From Chaetorhynchus papuensis (lineage: Eukaryota; Chordata; Aves; Passeriformes; Rhipiduridae), in NCBI GenBank assembly GCA_013396525.1, contig VWYX01001346.1, positions 1 through 64,000 on the forward strand: a stretch of DNA of 64,000 nt. Reading direction: 5' to 3'. Numbering within the stretch: the first letter of the stretch is position 1; each line of letters starts with the position of its first letter. Below the pieces are notes generated by a model. It was not told where the DNA came from and did no database searches. It was given only the letters and a program-made list of their open reading frames with translations. Shown here in pieces: positions 1-11,382 of the stretch. Made by a program: the position numbers and the translations under genes.

Positions 1-3000
1 AAGATTTGCCTTTCTGCTTCAAATGCACATTGTGTGACTTAAGTCTTGGAGCACGAAAGAATTTAGAAATTCCATACATTTCAGTTTTTCTCTGTATTTG
101 AACTCTCATTGTTTTGACATACTCGGAGGAAAATAAATTTAAAAAAAGAATCTCTTTTCAAATTTACAAAAGACTGTAGGCTCAGACCTAACTAATCAGA
201 AATTTCCAGATACCATACTTAATTTTATACAGTTGCCTTACAGATCTGTGTGCTCATCCAGCTTCTGCAGAAGATGTCAAAGAGCACAAATTGATCTGGT
301 ACCTCCATGAAAATTAGCTCTAAGAAATCCCAAAACACCGAGGGATACATTTAAAGAGCCCTTTATAACAATGCTTTTTGCAGCTTAGCAGCTATTTAAC
401 AAAAACACAACATACATCACAGCTGCAGACAAGGAGTCTGGGAGGCTTAAACTAACTTCTTCCTTCTAGCTATTGTTTTGCCATGTCAGGGATTTGCCAG
501 GAGTTATCAATAAGAATTTCAGTAAGTTATTCCAGTAGTGGCCCTGTATCTTTCAAAGGGTGAGCAGAGAGAATGTGACACAAGTAGGACAGGACTTCAT
601 TCAGCTTAATACTTCAGCCAATTGTGATGGCTACTCATAGGAGAGCAGCACTCTGTTCCAAGCCTAGAAGAGACAGTGCAAAGTGCAAGGCATGGTTAGG
701 TTGAATTATGAGCAATTTAGATAAATGCAAATTATGCAAGGAAAAAGCAGCAATAAAGAAATTAATAAGAAATACCCTACTCTGCCAGGAGTGGTACATC
801 CAGCCTAGCGCTCCATCTCCAAAGGTGGCAAAAGGACATGCTACTCAAGGAAAGCACTTGAACCTGGCTGTTTTCTGTGGTCCACCCTCATAATCCTTCA
901 GCAATTTAAGCTGTTACAACACAAAATTAAAAACTACACTGCTACTTACTCCTGTCAACAGCAATTTAGGGACTTGCTGTCCACAAACCCAACTATAACC
1001 ACCTTTTGAACATGCCTCCACAACCTCTTGTGGCAGACTGCACTAGTATTTAATCGTCCACCTTTAAAAGAACTACTCTTAGTAATTTAATTTATTCCCT
1101 TCCTAGTTTCAGAAAGTCCCTCTTGTTCTACCGCTGCAAACCTTGCTCAAGAACTATTTGTACTCATCTGGTCTGCAAGCTTCATGATTCTGTACACTTG
1201 AGTCACGTCCCTCCCTCAAACAAGAGGGCTCTCAGCCTCTTGTCACAAAGCAGCTATCTGAACACAACTCACACAGTTTGGGATGCTCCTCTGGACAGAT
1301 GCCAAGCCTGAAAGCTTTACTTCTTCAATTAAATTACAAGTACTTGAAGACGCTGCATAAGGACTAATCTAAGGACCATAGAAAAAAATTGTATCAGCCT
1401 AAGGTTATCTTTGCCACTTATCCCTTCAGTCATACTATCATAAAGCTCTCAACATTATAATTTAAAAAAAAAGCACAAAGACAGACATTTACACCTCATG
1501 AGAAACTGGAGATAGAAGGCAGGGTGCACATGTCTGCTGGCGAACATCTGTCAGGAGCTCAAATAAAAATATGGAGCCCTAGACCTGCGCTGGGTTCTAA
1601 CTGTACCCACCCAGAGAGTACCAGAAACACTTTGTTTATACTAATGAGTGTAGGAGTCACTGTTAAAGCTCATTTTTGACCAGCACACCCCATTTCTATC
1701 CATCAACTATACCTTTTACCTTCAAATGGATACAGTAATAGAAGAAGTTTTGATCTCCTAAAGAACAATACTCGCTTAGATTGCCGCTGCTGACACTTGC
1801 CTCTTGCTAAAAACATTCCTCTAGATTTTTGCCTGGTACACATTCTTTATCCGCTAAAAAAAAGAAAGTATGTTCTTCCCCAAAATGCACACAGAGAACA
1901 ATCTTTACCAATGATACAAAAAACATTTCCACATTGCTGAAACTGCCTCAGATTAAACACATGCCGAATACGTAATACCCCCTCTTACTTAAAATGGTTT
2001 TTTGTGATTCCCTTGTAGTTTACAGCCAACCTCATCAAAAAACTGAGTAGTCAGAGCCTCTGCTTTTAAAAGAAGCTCAGATGTGCTTCACCATCACTTA
2101 CTCTTTGCACCATCACCCTTTTGCTCTCTTCTACTGAGGCGCAATGGCGTGGCCCAAATCTGATTTTTTTTTCCTTCCTCTGCGCTACCTCCAATATCCA
2201 CTACAACACACCAAGATTCAGGGACTCTGTGGGTAACTGTAGGGAGATTCTTAAGATCCCTTTCCAAGCTCAACTGTAGTTGAACTAGCAGTACCAAGTC
2301 AGCAGTGTGTTCCACAGCAGAAAACTTCATCCCTCTCCATCCCAAGTCCATCTCTGGACTGTGTCTTCAAACTGCAGCTCTGGATACTCAGGGAGTACTC
2401 ACTGTTACTCAGAAAGGTACAAAAGTTCCTTTAGATTACTGGAACACACAGAGCGTGTGCTGTAACTCCCAACAGATTAAGAATGGAAAAGCTACAAATT
2501 GCCTAACTTTGGTGGTATTTGTCTCATCTCTGCCCCCGCAGCATATCTCTGCTCCCTGATGCACACATGTTTCTATAGTTGGTCAAACACTGTCATAGTT
2601 GGCAACTTCTAAAGTCAAAGTTTGAGTCATGTCTGCTATTATTCCATTCTACTGTGGTTCTCTGGAACAAGTATTAAATATTAAGCCCATGATCCCGGCA
2701 ATAACTAAGCATAAAAGATGAAGAAAACCTTAAGGGCAGCATGCTAGCAGACTAAAGTCTTCAAGGGAAATTTTCCTTTCCTGAGTGTCTGGAACATACT
2801 ATAAACACACTGGTGCTACCAAAAATATCAAGTGATTTCTGGCTAATTTATTCTAAAACCTTATGCAACATATTTCATATCAGTCTGCTTATTCATCTTA
2901 AACTTGAAATAAAGAAATCTGATCTCTCTTAGTTGTACTAGAAGTATTCTGTCTTAGAGGAATTTCATTTGCAAGAGCTGTTCTGGAATAAAGAGGACAG

Positions 3001-6000
3001 AAGTTAAGCTCCGGAGGAAAGAAGATCGAGGAAAATAATTTGTGGTATTTGAGAGAAAGTCTATAAGCTTATTTCCTCCCTATTTTAGTCCCATTTTTGA
3101 GATTTTTTTAAAGGCAATGTTTTTTTCATTAATCCTGGAATCTGGACAAGATTCTTTATCAATTTCACCAACTGCACAACATGCACCTGAATTCAGTATT
3201 AACTCCAAACTAAAATCAAAAGTCAGTTTTTCATTTTAGACAGAAAACACTCTAGCTTAAATCACTTAGTGGAACAGACAAGTCTACTGCACCGACCACT
3301 CCTCCAAAAACTGCCCTTCAGGATTCCAGAAGGGCTAATTCTTTCATTAGTTACAAATGAACAATGGATACCTGGTTTTGTGATACTTTTCTGGAAGAAC
3401 CATCACAAAAAAAAAGCAGTATGGTGTTCATTCTTTACCTCCTCATACTCAAGTCAGAGTAGGACAGTACTCCTTTACTGGGGTTTTGGTGTTTGTTTTG
3501 GTTTTTCCTTTGATGAAAGGGGAGATGAGTCCTACTGAGTAATGCCCCCAGACTCCAGTTTAGGTTTCCATCTCGCCAGTAGAGGGGGTGGCTCTGGGGA
3601 GTTCCCCTCCCAAGGAGCTCAGCTCAAAGCCAGCACAGCTCAAAGACCAGAGCTCTGAGGAGCAAAGACCAAGGTTCTGTTTTGACACGGGCTGATGAAG
3701 TTCAAGGTATGATGCTAGTGATCTTGGAGGGCAGGAGGAGCAAAGGGATTTTCTCCTCTGGGCCAGCTTTAGAGTGGTAAATTGAAACATGCCTATACAG
3801 AGACTTGATTAGCACATTCATTTTTAAGTTCACCGTGCTCAAGTATTGCAACGCATCTTGAAACTCTACATAACTGTATTCATTGAAAACATAATTACTC
3901 ACCTATTATGACAGTGTATTCTTTCCCTCTTGCTCACTCCATGAAGTCTGTTTATGAATCAAATGAGAAAACTCAAATTTCTCATATACTAAACTAAATA
4001 TGCATGATCATGATCTTAAAAAAGCTTGGGAAGCTGGATTTTTCTTCAATTACTAACAGCTACCTCAAAATGTAGCCAAATGCAGTAATGAAAAGGTGTA
4101 TTGCTATTAAAAAATTAGCTCTCCATCTAACACATGAACTCATGGCACACAAAAATTGCCTGCAACAGGAGACATAAGGAAGAGCTGTTAATTTTACTGA
4201 CCTTTGATTAAACTACTGGAGGGACCAATGTATTTTAGCAACTCTCCTAGAATTGCAGAAGAGGAAAATTACCACAACTGCAGTTAGCCAATCCACCTGT
4301 CTCTACAAAGATGCAAAATTCTTCCATTTATTTAGTATTATGAACAACATCGCAGTACTGCTTCTTAAAACTCAAAAAAGCAGTGAATAAGCACTCCAAA
4401 CCACAGCAGTTTAAGCCCTTCTCACCTCATTAATTTTGACTAAAATTTTCCATGTGCAACAGGCAAGTGTCAGCTTCATTATTTTAGAAAATAAATACTC
4501 CTGGGCTAAATTTGACAGGAATATTCACAAAACTGCTATCAGTTACCTAGGTATCTGTTTCAGTTTATAGCTCAGCAGCTCCCCAACTTTGTTAAAGCCC
4601 AAACAATTGCATTTAACAATTAGTTAATGCGAGTTCACTTTCAATACAGGCCTAGTGTTCCTCAAACAAGCCATCCCCCCACCCCCTTGATAAGCAGGGT
4701 TCCACTGTGTTATGTATCTGCTGTGAAACTCATGTTCCGGTGTTTTAAACCAAGCTCAAGCCCCAGACTAAACTGATGGGAGACCCAAAAGCCACTCTCT
4801 TGCAGTCTCTGCTTGGTCTTAATTCACACTGTGGCTGTCAAACACATAATCAGAGTAAAAAGTCATCTGGAAAGAAGGCTTACGGTTTGCAATGGAGTTT
4901 CTGTAACTGGAAGTGGAGAGGAATGTTTAGGAAGGTTTTCTGCAGTAGCCAATTTCTTCTAGCCCAGAGAGTATTGAGCACAGGGCTGCCTGTACTCTCC
5001 ATTCTATTACAAAAAAAAACCCTAATCCCATCGCATGACCTGCAGCAATTCAGTTTAACAAATCAACAATTACAAATATTTTGGCAAAGTAAGCTTAGGT
5101 ATTGTTTGCCTCTCGGCACAGTTCACAACCAGTTTATGGCTTTATGATAAAAGTCATTAAATCCAATCTGAAAAGCAGAATTTACAGCTCACTTAGCAAG
5201 TCAGGCCCATAAATGGATGCTTTCAATTACAGGGCATTTACATGCACAACCATGAAGGCAGCATTGAATACATTTGAAAACTCTGGAATACTTTTTATAA
5301 TAATTAAAACTTTGCGTACTGTTCTTTATACAAACAAAACTTAGGAATTTGCTTCAGTCTCAAGCAGAGCTCAGATTCATTGTTACCCAGAACCTACTAC
5401 AAAGCCTGTTCTCCCAGTACTTTTGTGGGAAAGGGATTAGAGAGATGGAAACAAGGTTTGTTTTTTAAAGTTGCTCTCAGTAGCAGGGAGGTTTTTTTGA
5501 GCTCCAATAAACTCAATTATATCAACTGGTGCTCAAGACTTCTGAAAGATCAAGTGGAACAGGAAGATGGAGGAGGACCCAGGGAGAGCCTTTCATTTGG
5601 AGATTCGCTGTGCAATTCCAGCGTATTTGATTTTGTTGGTGAATCTAGCTGCTGGGTGGAAGAAAACAAGAGAACAGTTCAGAGACCAATTTTTTAACCT
5701 CATTTTTTTCAATTGTGCTGTTTCTTTTACCGTTAAACAGAACCTCAGGAAAGCTGATGAATTCTTCTCCAAGACTTTATCACGCACGTCCAGCCTCTTC
5801 CACAAAAAAAACTGGATCTTCAAACACTTACACACCTTTTGGTGACTGCTGGTGTGTATCTGCCCCACACAACTGCAGAACAACAATCACCTGCCAGGTT
5901 ACTCTTCTCAGCATCCCAATATGCTGTTCAATATGTGCTCAGACTCATCTTTAAGGGGAAGCCACCTTAAACAAGACCCTCCCCTTCCTCTTCTTAAAGG

Positions 6001-6960
6001 CATTTGTAACCAATGTTATCTTTCATCATGATAGTGCTAAGCAAAGGGGGGGAAGGGACTTCACAAGCACCTCCTTTACTCACACTCTCATCCCCCTCGA
6101 ATTCGCTGGAGCTTGTAAACGTTAGAAGCTTGAAAGCTGCGCCTCAGAACAAGCACACAAACAACCTGCTCACGCACCAACACCTCGACAAAGCATGAGA
6201 AAATCTAAACAAGCAACCTCGCTCTGCTGGCCTCTCACCTCAACCAGAGGGTGTTTCTTTTCCAGCCTGGAGAACAGAGCAAGGACTAATCAGTCCCGCG
6301 CTACAGAGGCCAGCCCCCACAGAAATAATGTCATGAATCAGCCTCCAAGTACAGCTCTCGGGGCTAAGAGAGAACACTTCAGAAAAGACAAACCTGCTGT
6401 TACCTGCGGTCTCCTAACACGTTGTTATTATAAACCTCTTGCTACCGATGGAATCTAACTCGTTTATACCTGTGGACTGTGATAGCATGGGTTCCACACA
6501 CAATACACACAGGTTGCAGTTTTTCGGAGACACTTGTTTTGGTAAACACATTTTTTCCTAATGCTATCCTGCTGGCAAAGCATTTGAAAAGAGCACAACA
6601 CACATGTTGAGATTTTTTCAGCCAGAAACTGTGATGGACAACCAAAAAGACAAGACCAGCCTGCAGCCTGAATCCCAGCTGTTCAACAGCTCTCCACAAT
6701 CATCACAAGAGCTCTTCAGTCATTCACACACTTTTTTCCGTTCTTTTATTTCCCCAGAGTGAAGACTAAAAGACCACGCTGTATTGCACTTCTCTTCCCC
6801 TCCACTCTCCACAAAATGAAAAAAAGACCAAACTACAAACAGGAACTCCACAACTGTACAGCAACAACACCAACCATTTGCCCTTATCACGACACAACTT
6901 CCCCCGTGCACCTGATCGAGACAGATGAGACAATAACCAGGTTATGTTTGTTTACAAACA
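1..6960. other. AT-rich region without genes or CR1, probably intron
   Basis: No coding exon, RNA gene or clear mobile element is visible on either strand. Short open frames lack domains and codon structure. A GC-richer island at about 3550-3720 carries a CTCF-like motif. If the CpG island at 7.1-8.3 kb is the SMAD2 promoter, this is part of its first intron. Confidence 0.55.
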
Positions 6961-6964
6961 ACAC

Positions 6965-7054
6965 CCAGGGATGGAGGGAGCAGCCACAGCTTCTCTGGGC
7001 AACCTGTTTCAGTGCCTCACCACCCCCACAGGGAGGAATTTGTCCCCAGTATCC
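6965..7054 (-). mobile_element. CR1 fragment
   Basis: It matches the segment read in antisense as 'cagggatgg...cagccacagcttctctgggcaacctgt...', found in other CR1 copies here (11513 and 24394). Both ends are truncated. It is the leftmost CR1 seen, just outside the CpG island. Confidence 0.75.
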
Positions 7055-7334
7055 CACTTACTCCTGCCCTCTGACAACACACAGGTTGCTGCAGCATTAA
7101 AGCCGTGAATAAAACCAGTAATCTCAAGTCCTGTCTCACGCGGGCTGTGTGTATTTTTCACCCGCGGCTCGGCAGACGAGGAGAGGGGACAGACAAAAGG
7201 GTGAGGCGAAGCCTCGCAATCGCAAACTCCTAGCTCCAAACACAACTCCTCAGCCCACATCGCTCCTAACGTTCTCCTCCAAAACTCCCCGGAATTTCGC
7301 ACACCTAACCCTGACTGCACGTCCAGGAGGCACA

Positions 7335-7411
7335 CGGGGGTGTCCTGTGCAGGGCTAAGAGCTGGACGCGATGATCCTCGCGGGTCCCTTCCAGCTCGGA
7401 ATATTCTGCGG
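7335..7411 (+). mobile_element. CR1 3' end inside the CpG island
   Basis: The sequence follows the CR1 3' end of the type at 12820-12890 and 26872-26939: gagctggac.cgatgatcct..gggtcccttcca, then atattct. It is diverged and carries extra CG dinucleotides, consistent with an old insertion kept unmethylated. Confidence 0.75.
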
Positions 7412-7729
7412 ACCCCTGCAAGGAAAACACACCGGGAACGGAGAGAAGGAGCGGGGGAGAGAAGAAGGAGCAGCACAACTTCTTTATTCCCCCCTCCCCT
7501 CACCCACACATACACACGGGCGGCACAGCGCGGCCCTCCCACCCGAGCCCGGGGTTATCCCGGCGGGAGCGGGGTATCCCAGCCCGGGTCCCAACACAAC
7601 AAAAGGGGCGAGGGCGTAGGGAGGCGCCCCCGGCCCCGCCGGGACCAGGCCCGGACGGTTCCCCACGGCCCGCGCAGCGCCAGCGGGGCGACCCAGACCG
7701 TGGGGCACAGACCCGGACCCGGCACTCAC

Positions 7730-7923
7730 CAGCACCTACCGGGAGCCACCAGGATCCGCCGAGAACCACCGCTCCTTCCTCTCCTTCTTCCTCCTTTCCC
7801 CTTCCTTCTCCTCCTCCGTCTCCCCGAGTGCTGTGCGGCCGCCGCCTCTTCCCTCAGCGTTACCTCCTCTGAGGGCCCGCCCCCCACGCCACCCCGCCCC
7901 CGCCGCTGGGCGGGGAACTCACC
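7730..7923 (-). other. Candidate non-coding first exon(s) with alternative donors
   Basis: Four minus-strand donor-like sites lie in the CpG island: TGG|GTGAGT (last exon base 7923), GAG|GTAACG (7864), CCG|GTAGGT (7740) and CTG|GTGAGT (7730). The last two are ten bases apart. The sequence between 7741 and 7860 is purine-rich on the minus strand, like many GC-rich 5' UTRs. It would be a 5' UTR exon of the gene lying to the left, probably SMAD2. The start site is unknown. Confidence 0.45.
7772..7817. repeat. 46-base pure pyrimidine tract (plus strand)
   Basis: Only C and T occur over 46 bases, in CTCC/CTTC units, so the minus strand is GA-rich. It lies within the candidate first exon just before the donor at 7740. 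Confidence 0.85.
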
Positions 7924-7924
7924 C

Positions 7925-8118
7925 ATTGGCCGCGCTTGTCTGCTCTTTCAGGAGCCTGACGGCGATTGGTCTGAGCCTCTGATTGGCAGTTAAAATCGCC
8001 AATGGAACGCCAGAAGCGTAAAAAAAAAAGATAAGGGAAGGGGAGTGGAAGAAACAGGCGTGAGGGGAAGGGAGGCTGGTCGAGGTCGCGGCGCTCATTG
8101 GTTGAATCGGCTGCCAAT
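7925..8118. promoter_or_regulatory. Cluster of six CCAAT (NF-Y) boxes
   Basis: ATTGG occurs at 7925-7929, 7965-7969, 7982-7986 and 8097-8101, and CCAAT at 7999-8003 and 8114-8118. NF-Y binds CCAAT in many CpG-island promoters. Two of the pairs are inverted with identical spacing. Six exact pentamers in 194 bases is well above chance. Confidence 0.7.
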
Positions 8119-8119
8119 C

Positions 8120-8330
8120 ACAGCCCCGCGCTCTCGCCGCGGGAGGTTGATCGGGGAGCATCGGAGGTTTGGGTGAGCCGCAGCCGCGCATCCGCAGTGC
8201 GGAGCGCCGGAGCCGTATCCTTCCGCGGCGGGCACGGTGCGAGCCGGGAAAAAGTGCATCGGTTCCCGGCAGGAATTGCCGCTGGACATCGGCTGGGGTC
8301 TGCCCGGGTGGGCAATGGCACCTGGCTTGT
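8120..8330 (+). promoter_or_regulatory. Right half of the CpG island, possible divergent transcript
   Basis: This GC-rich, repeat-free flank has a plus-strand donor-like TGG|GTGAGC (last exon base 8172) and an NRF1-like site at 8185-8196. Divergent non-coding transcription is common at such promoters. The CR1 that begins at about 8343 marks its right limit. There is no coding evidence. Confidence 0.3.
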
Positions 8331-8342
8331 ATCAGCAGTACT

Positions 8343-8893
8343 GTGACACCACGACCAGGGCAGCGACTGCCCCCGTGTGCCGGCTCTGCTGAGGCACCTC
8401 CAGTGCTGGGGACAGCTCTGGGCCCCTCAGGACAAGAGAGACATTGAGGGGCTGGAGCGTGTCCAGGGAAGGGAATGAGCTGGGGAAGGGGCTGGAGCCC
8501 CAGGAGCGGCTGAGGGAGCTGGGAAAGGGGCTCACCCTGGAGCAAAGGAGGCTCAGGGGGGACCCTGTGGCTCTGCACAACTCCCTGACAGGAGGGGGCA
8601 GCCGGGGGGGGTCGGGCTCTGCTGCCAGGGAACAGGGACAGGAGGAGAGGGAACGGCCTCAGGCGAAGTTGAGGCTGGAGATATTAGGGGATATTCCACC
8701 ACAGAAAGGGCTGTCCATCCCTGGCACAGCTGCCCAGGGCAGTGGTGGCATCCCCATCCCTGGAAGGGTTTAAAAGCTGTACGTGTGTGGCACCTGGGGA
8801 CATGGGCCAGTGGTGGCCTTGGCGGTGCCGGTGTCGCAGTTGGACTCGCTGGTCTTGGAGGGCTTTTCCAGCTTAAACGATTCTGTGGTTCTA
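8343..8893 (+). mobile_element. CR1 retrotransposon, 5'-truncated
   Basis: About 550 bases of CR1 3' region. It includes the conserved 'cattgaggggctggagcgtg' and 'gctgtccatccctggcac' segments and ends with gattctgtggttct. It abuts the CpG island and contains a run of eight G at about 8614 that explains an assembly gap in a sister copy. Confidence 0.9.
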
Positions 8894-9414
8894 AATGGAG
8901 TGAAACTGCCCCAAGCTCCATCTCCCACACTGACCCAACACTCCAGGCCGGGGGTCCCGAGGTGTGACACGGACATGAGGCAGCCCCAGAGCCTTCCCAA
9001 CCTCCCTCTGCTGCCTGCACCCACCCCGGGCTGCCCCCCAAACACAGTAAGTCTTAACATAGTGGATTCCCCTCACATGTTGGTTTTTTTTTCTTTTAGC
9101 CGCTGCCTTCAGTAGACTCTGCAAAGTTTTAACCACCCGTGTTGTGGTGATGTTGAAAAGTAACCAAATCCCTGCACCTAAGCAGGGGTCCAGGGTTACC
9201 ACAAAGGAATCAGAGCCTGTTGCCTGCCAGTGCATGTCTGGGGACCCGTCAGTCTGTGAAACCCACGGCTGTTCTGTCTGCAGAGACCCTTGCAGTGGTG
9301 CCCAGCAGGTTCCCTGGGGCTGTTCAACCTGGCAAAGAGAAGTTTGCATGGAGACCTCACAGCACCTTCCAGTATCCTCAAGGGCCCACAAGGAAGCCAG
9401 AGAGGGTCTCTCTG

Positions 9415-9679
9415 TAAGGAACTGCAGTGACAGAACAAGGGGGAATGGGTAGAAATTGAAAGAGGGGAAAATAAAGGTAGATATCAGAAAGAGTTTGTTT
9501 GCTTTGAGGGTGGTGAGACACTGAGACACGTTGCCCAAGGAGGTTGTGGATGCCCCAACCCTGGAAGTGCTCAAAGCCAACCTGGTGTAGTGGAAGGTGT
9601 CCCTGTCCATGGCAGTGGGGGTCAGGACTAGATGAACTTTAAGATCACTTCCAACCTCTTAACATTCTATGATTCTATG
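9415..9679 (+). mobile_element. CR1 3' region
   Basis: Reads gacagaacaagggggaatgg, then gtggatgcccc.accctggaag, ending in attctatgattctatgag, the standard CR1 3' terminus. Confidence 0.92.
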
Positions 9680-10816
9680 AGTGGGAAGCCACAAGTGGGA
9701 GAGAAGGTGAGAAGGGTGAGAAGGTCAGTTCTAGATTTGCTCTAAGTCTGTTGGAGATCCTCTGGTTTTTGGCTTTTGCCTTTTTGGTACTTTTCCTTAT
9801 TGTATATCATATATCTCCGCTTCAAGCCACTTCCTTTACACCTGAGGTCCCATCTTCCTAACATAGCAGTTGTCTCTCCATAGTCATGCTCGTCTTCCAG
9901 ACTGGAAGGGTTTCTGCACTCAGTGATGTAGGTGTTATGATTCAGTGTCTTGGGCACAGGTCCCATCTCAGCAGGGCTGGTATTCCCAGGAGCCAGGTGA
10001 GACACCTCACAGGATTTAGTCCTTCTACAGAATGGTACCTGTGGACTCACAGAAATCCACATCTCGCCTCTTTTGTGCATGGATTTTCCCATCTTGAAGC
10101 AGACATGTGGCTTAACTTTTTGGTAGCATTTTCACCCAGTTCCAAACGTTTGAGATTCAAGCTGGTCATGGAATTAACAGCGAAGTGAAATGGAGAAGAT
10201 CCCCCGCTGCAGACAAAGCGGAGCATCTGAGAGATTGCCATCATGTTTTTGAAAGATAAGGTGTTCCAGTCATGTTGTGCCTGGAAACAGAGACAGGCTA
10301 TTCAGCCAGCACAGCACTTGCTTTGTGGAGGTTTCCCTGCATTCAGAGAGAATTTTTTTTTCTGTGAACAGCAAGTTAATTAAGCTCAGTTTTCATATGG
10401 ATTTGCGTCAGACATTCCCTTCACCTCTCCTCTGCAACAGATTCATGGCTCCTTCTCCTCCTATCTCCAAGGCTGATTCCCGATACATCCAAATTTCCCT
10501 TCTATGTCCCCAGCCTACTTGTGTTGGCCTTCTGTCTGGAGCAGCACATGCTGTGCCTGGTTCAGGGATGTGTGTGCTCTGGCTGGCCAGCTGCCTGCCC
10601 GTTATCTACTGCCAAGGAAGCCAAGCAGTGCTGATAAGGGCTGAGCTCTCCCTGCCTTTCTCCCCGGCAGAGCACTTAACAACACGTGTCTTTCCTAATG
10701 CAGCTGCTGTTTGCCATGAAACTCGACAGACTTTGTGTTTCCAGAAGCCCTACTTCTCTTTCAGGTGAGGTTGAAATCAGTCAAAAGGTTGGCAGGTTTC
10801 TACTGGGGGACCCTAA

Positions 10817-10851
10817 CACACAGACACACACCCACACCCACACACACAAAA
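10817..10851 (+). repeat. Imperfect (CA)n microsatellite
   Basis: CACACA units interrupted by ACCC, about 35 bases. Confidence 0.85.
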
Positions 10852-11065
10852 ATCCAACATTTGCATAAACCTTTCTCTAGGAAAGGAAATTGCAAGCAGC
10901 AGGAGGAAGAAAGCAAATGGAAGAAGGCAGCATCGGGGCTGCAAATCCCAGAGCCCAGAAGTTACCTGAGAAGCAGGGTGGCTGTGGAGAAGGCAGCCAG
11001 GCAGGGTGAGCATCTGCTATAAAAAGAACTCCCAGCCACACACCTGCACCTCCAGAAAGAGCACT

Positions 11066-11299
11066 GATTTAGATTGGATATTAGAAGTTTTTTTGATGAG
11101 AGTGATGAAGCACTGGCACAGGTTGGCCAGAGAGGTGGTGGATGCCCCATCCCTGGAAACATTCAAGGTCAGGTTTGACAGAGCTTTCAGACACCTGATC
11201 TCATTGAAGATATCCCTTCCTTTGGCAGGGGAGTTAGACTGGATGACCTTTAAAGGTCTCTTCCAAATCCAAATCCAAATCGTTCTATAATTCTGTGAA
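11066..11299 (+). mobile_element. CR1 3' region
   Basis: Begins at attggatattagaag and ends gttctataattctgtg. Near the end, ccaaat is repeated three times. Diverged copy. Confidence 0.88.
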
Positions 11300-11382
11300 A
11301 TAGTACTTGATGTAGTAAAACAAACTGCAAAACTCAATCCCTGACACCAAAGCTGGATATTGCTAGGTCCAACTAATTAGTC

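Larger units (their letters stand above)
7140..8330 (-). promoter_or_regulatory. CpG-island promoter, probably SMAD2
   Basis: About 1.2 kb is dense in CG dinucleotides and clearly different from the AT-rich sequence on its left. It has no TATA box in the core but six CCAAT pentamers between 7925 and 8118, GC boxes (7873-7916) and a 46-base pyrimidine tract. Good minus-strand splice donors follow at 7923, 7864, 7740 and 7730, so the main transcription direction is most likely leftward. In human, SMAD2 lies next to ZBTB7C in this orientation with a CpG promoter and a large first intron, so SMAD2 is the best assignment. No SMAD2 coding exon is in the window, so the gene name is inference. Confidence 0.72.

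Noticed and set aside
7340..7993. 217-codon proline/arginine-rich frame
   Set aside because: Low-complexity product of the CpG island. Other frames in the island are just as open.
7919..8578. 219-codon minus-strand frame
   Set aside because: Crosses from the CR1 at 8343 into the CCAAT-rich promoter; composition-driven.
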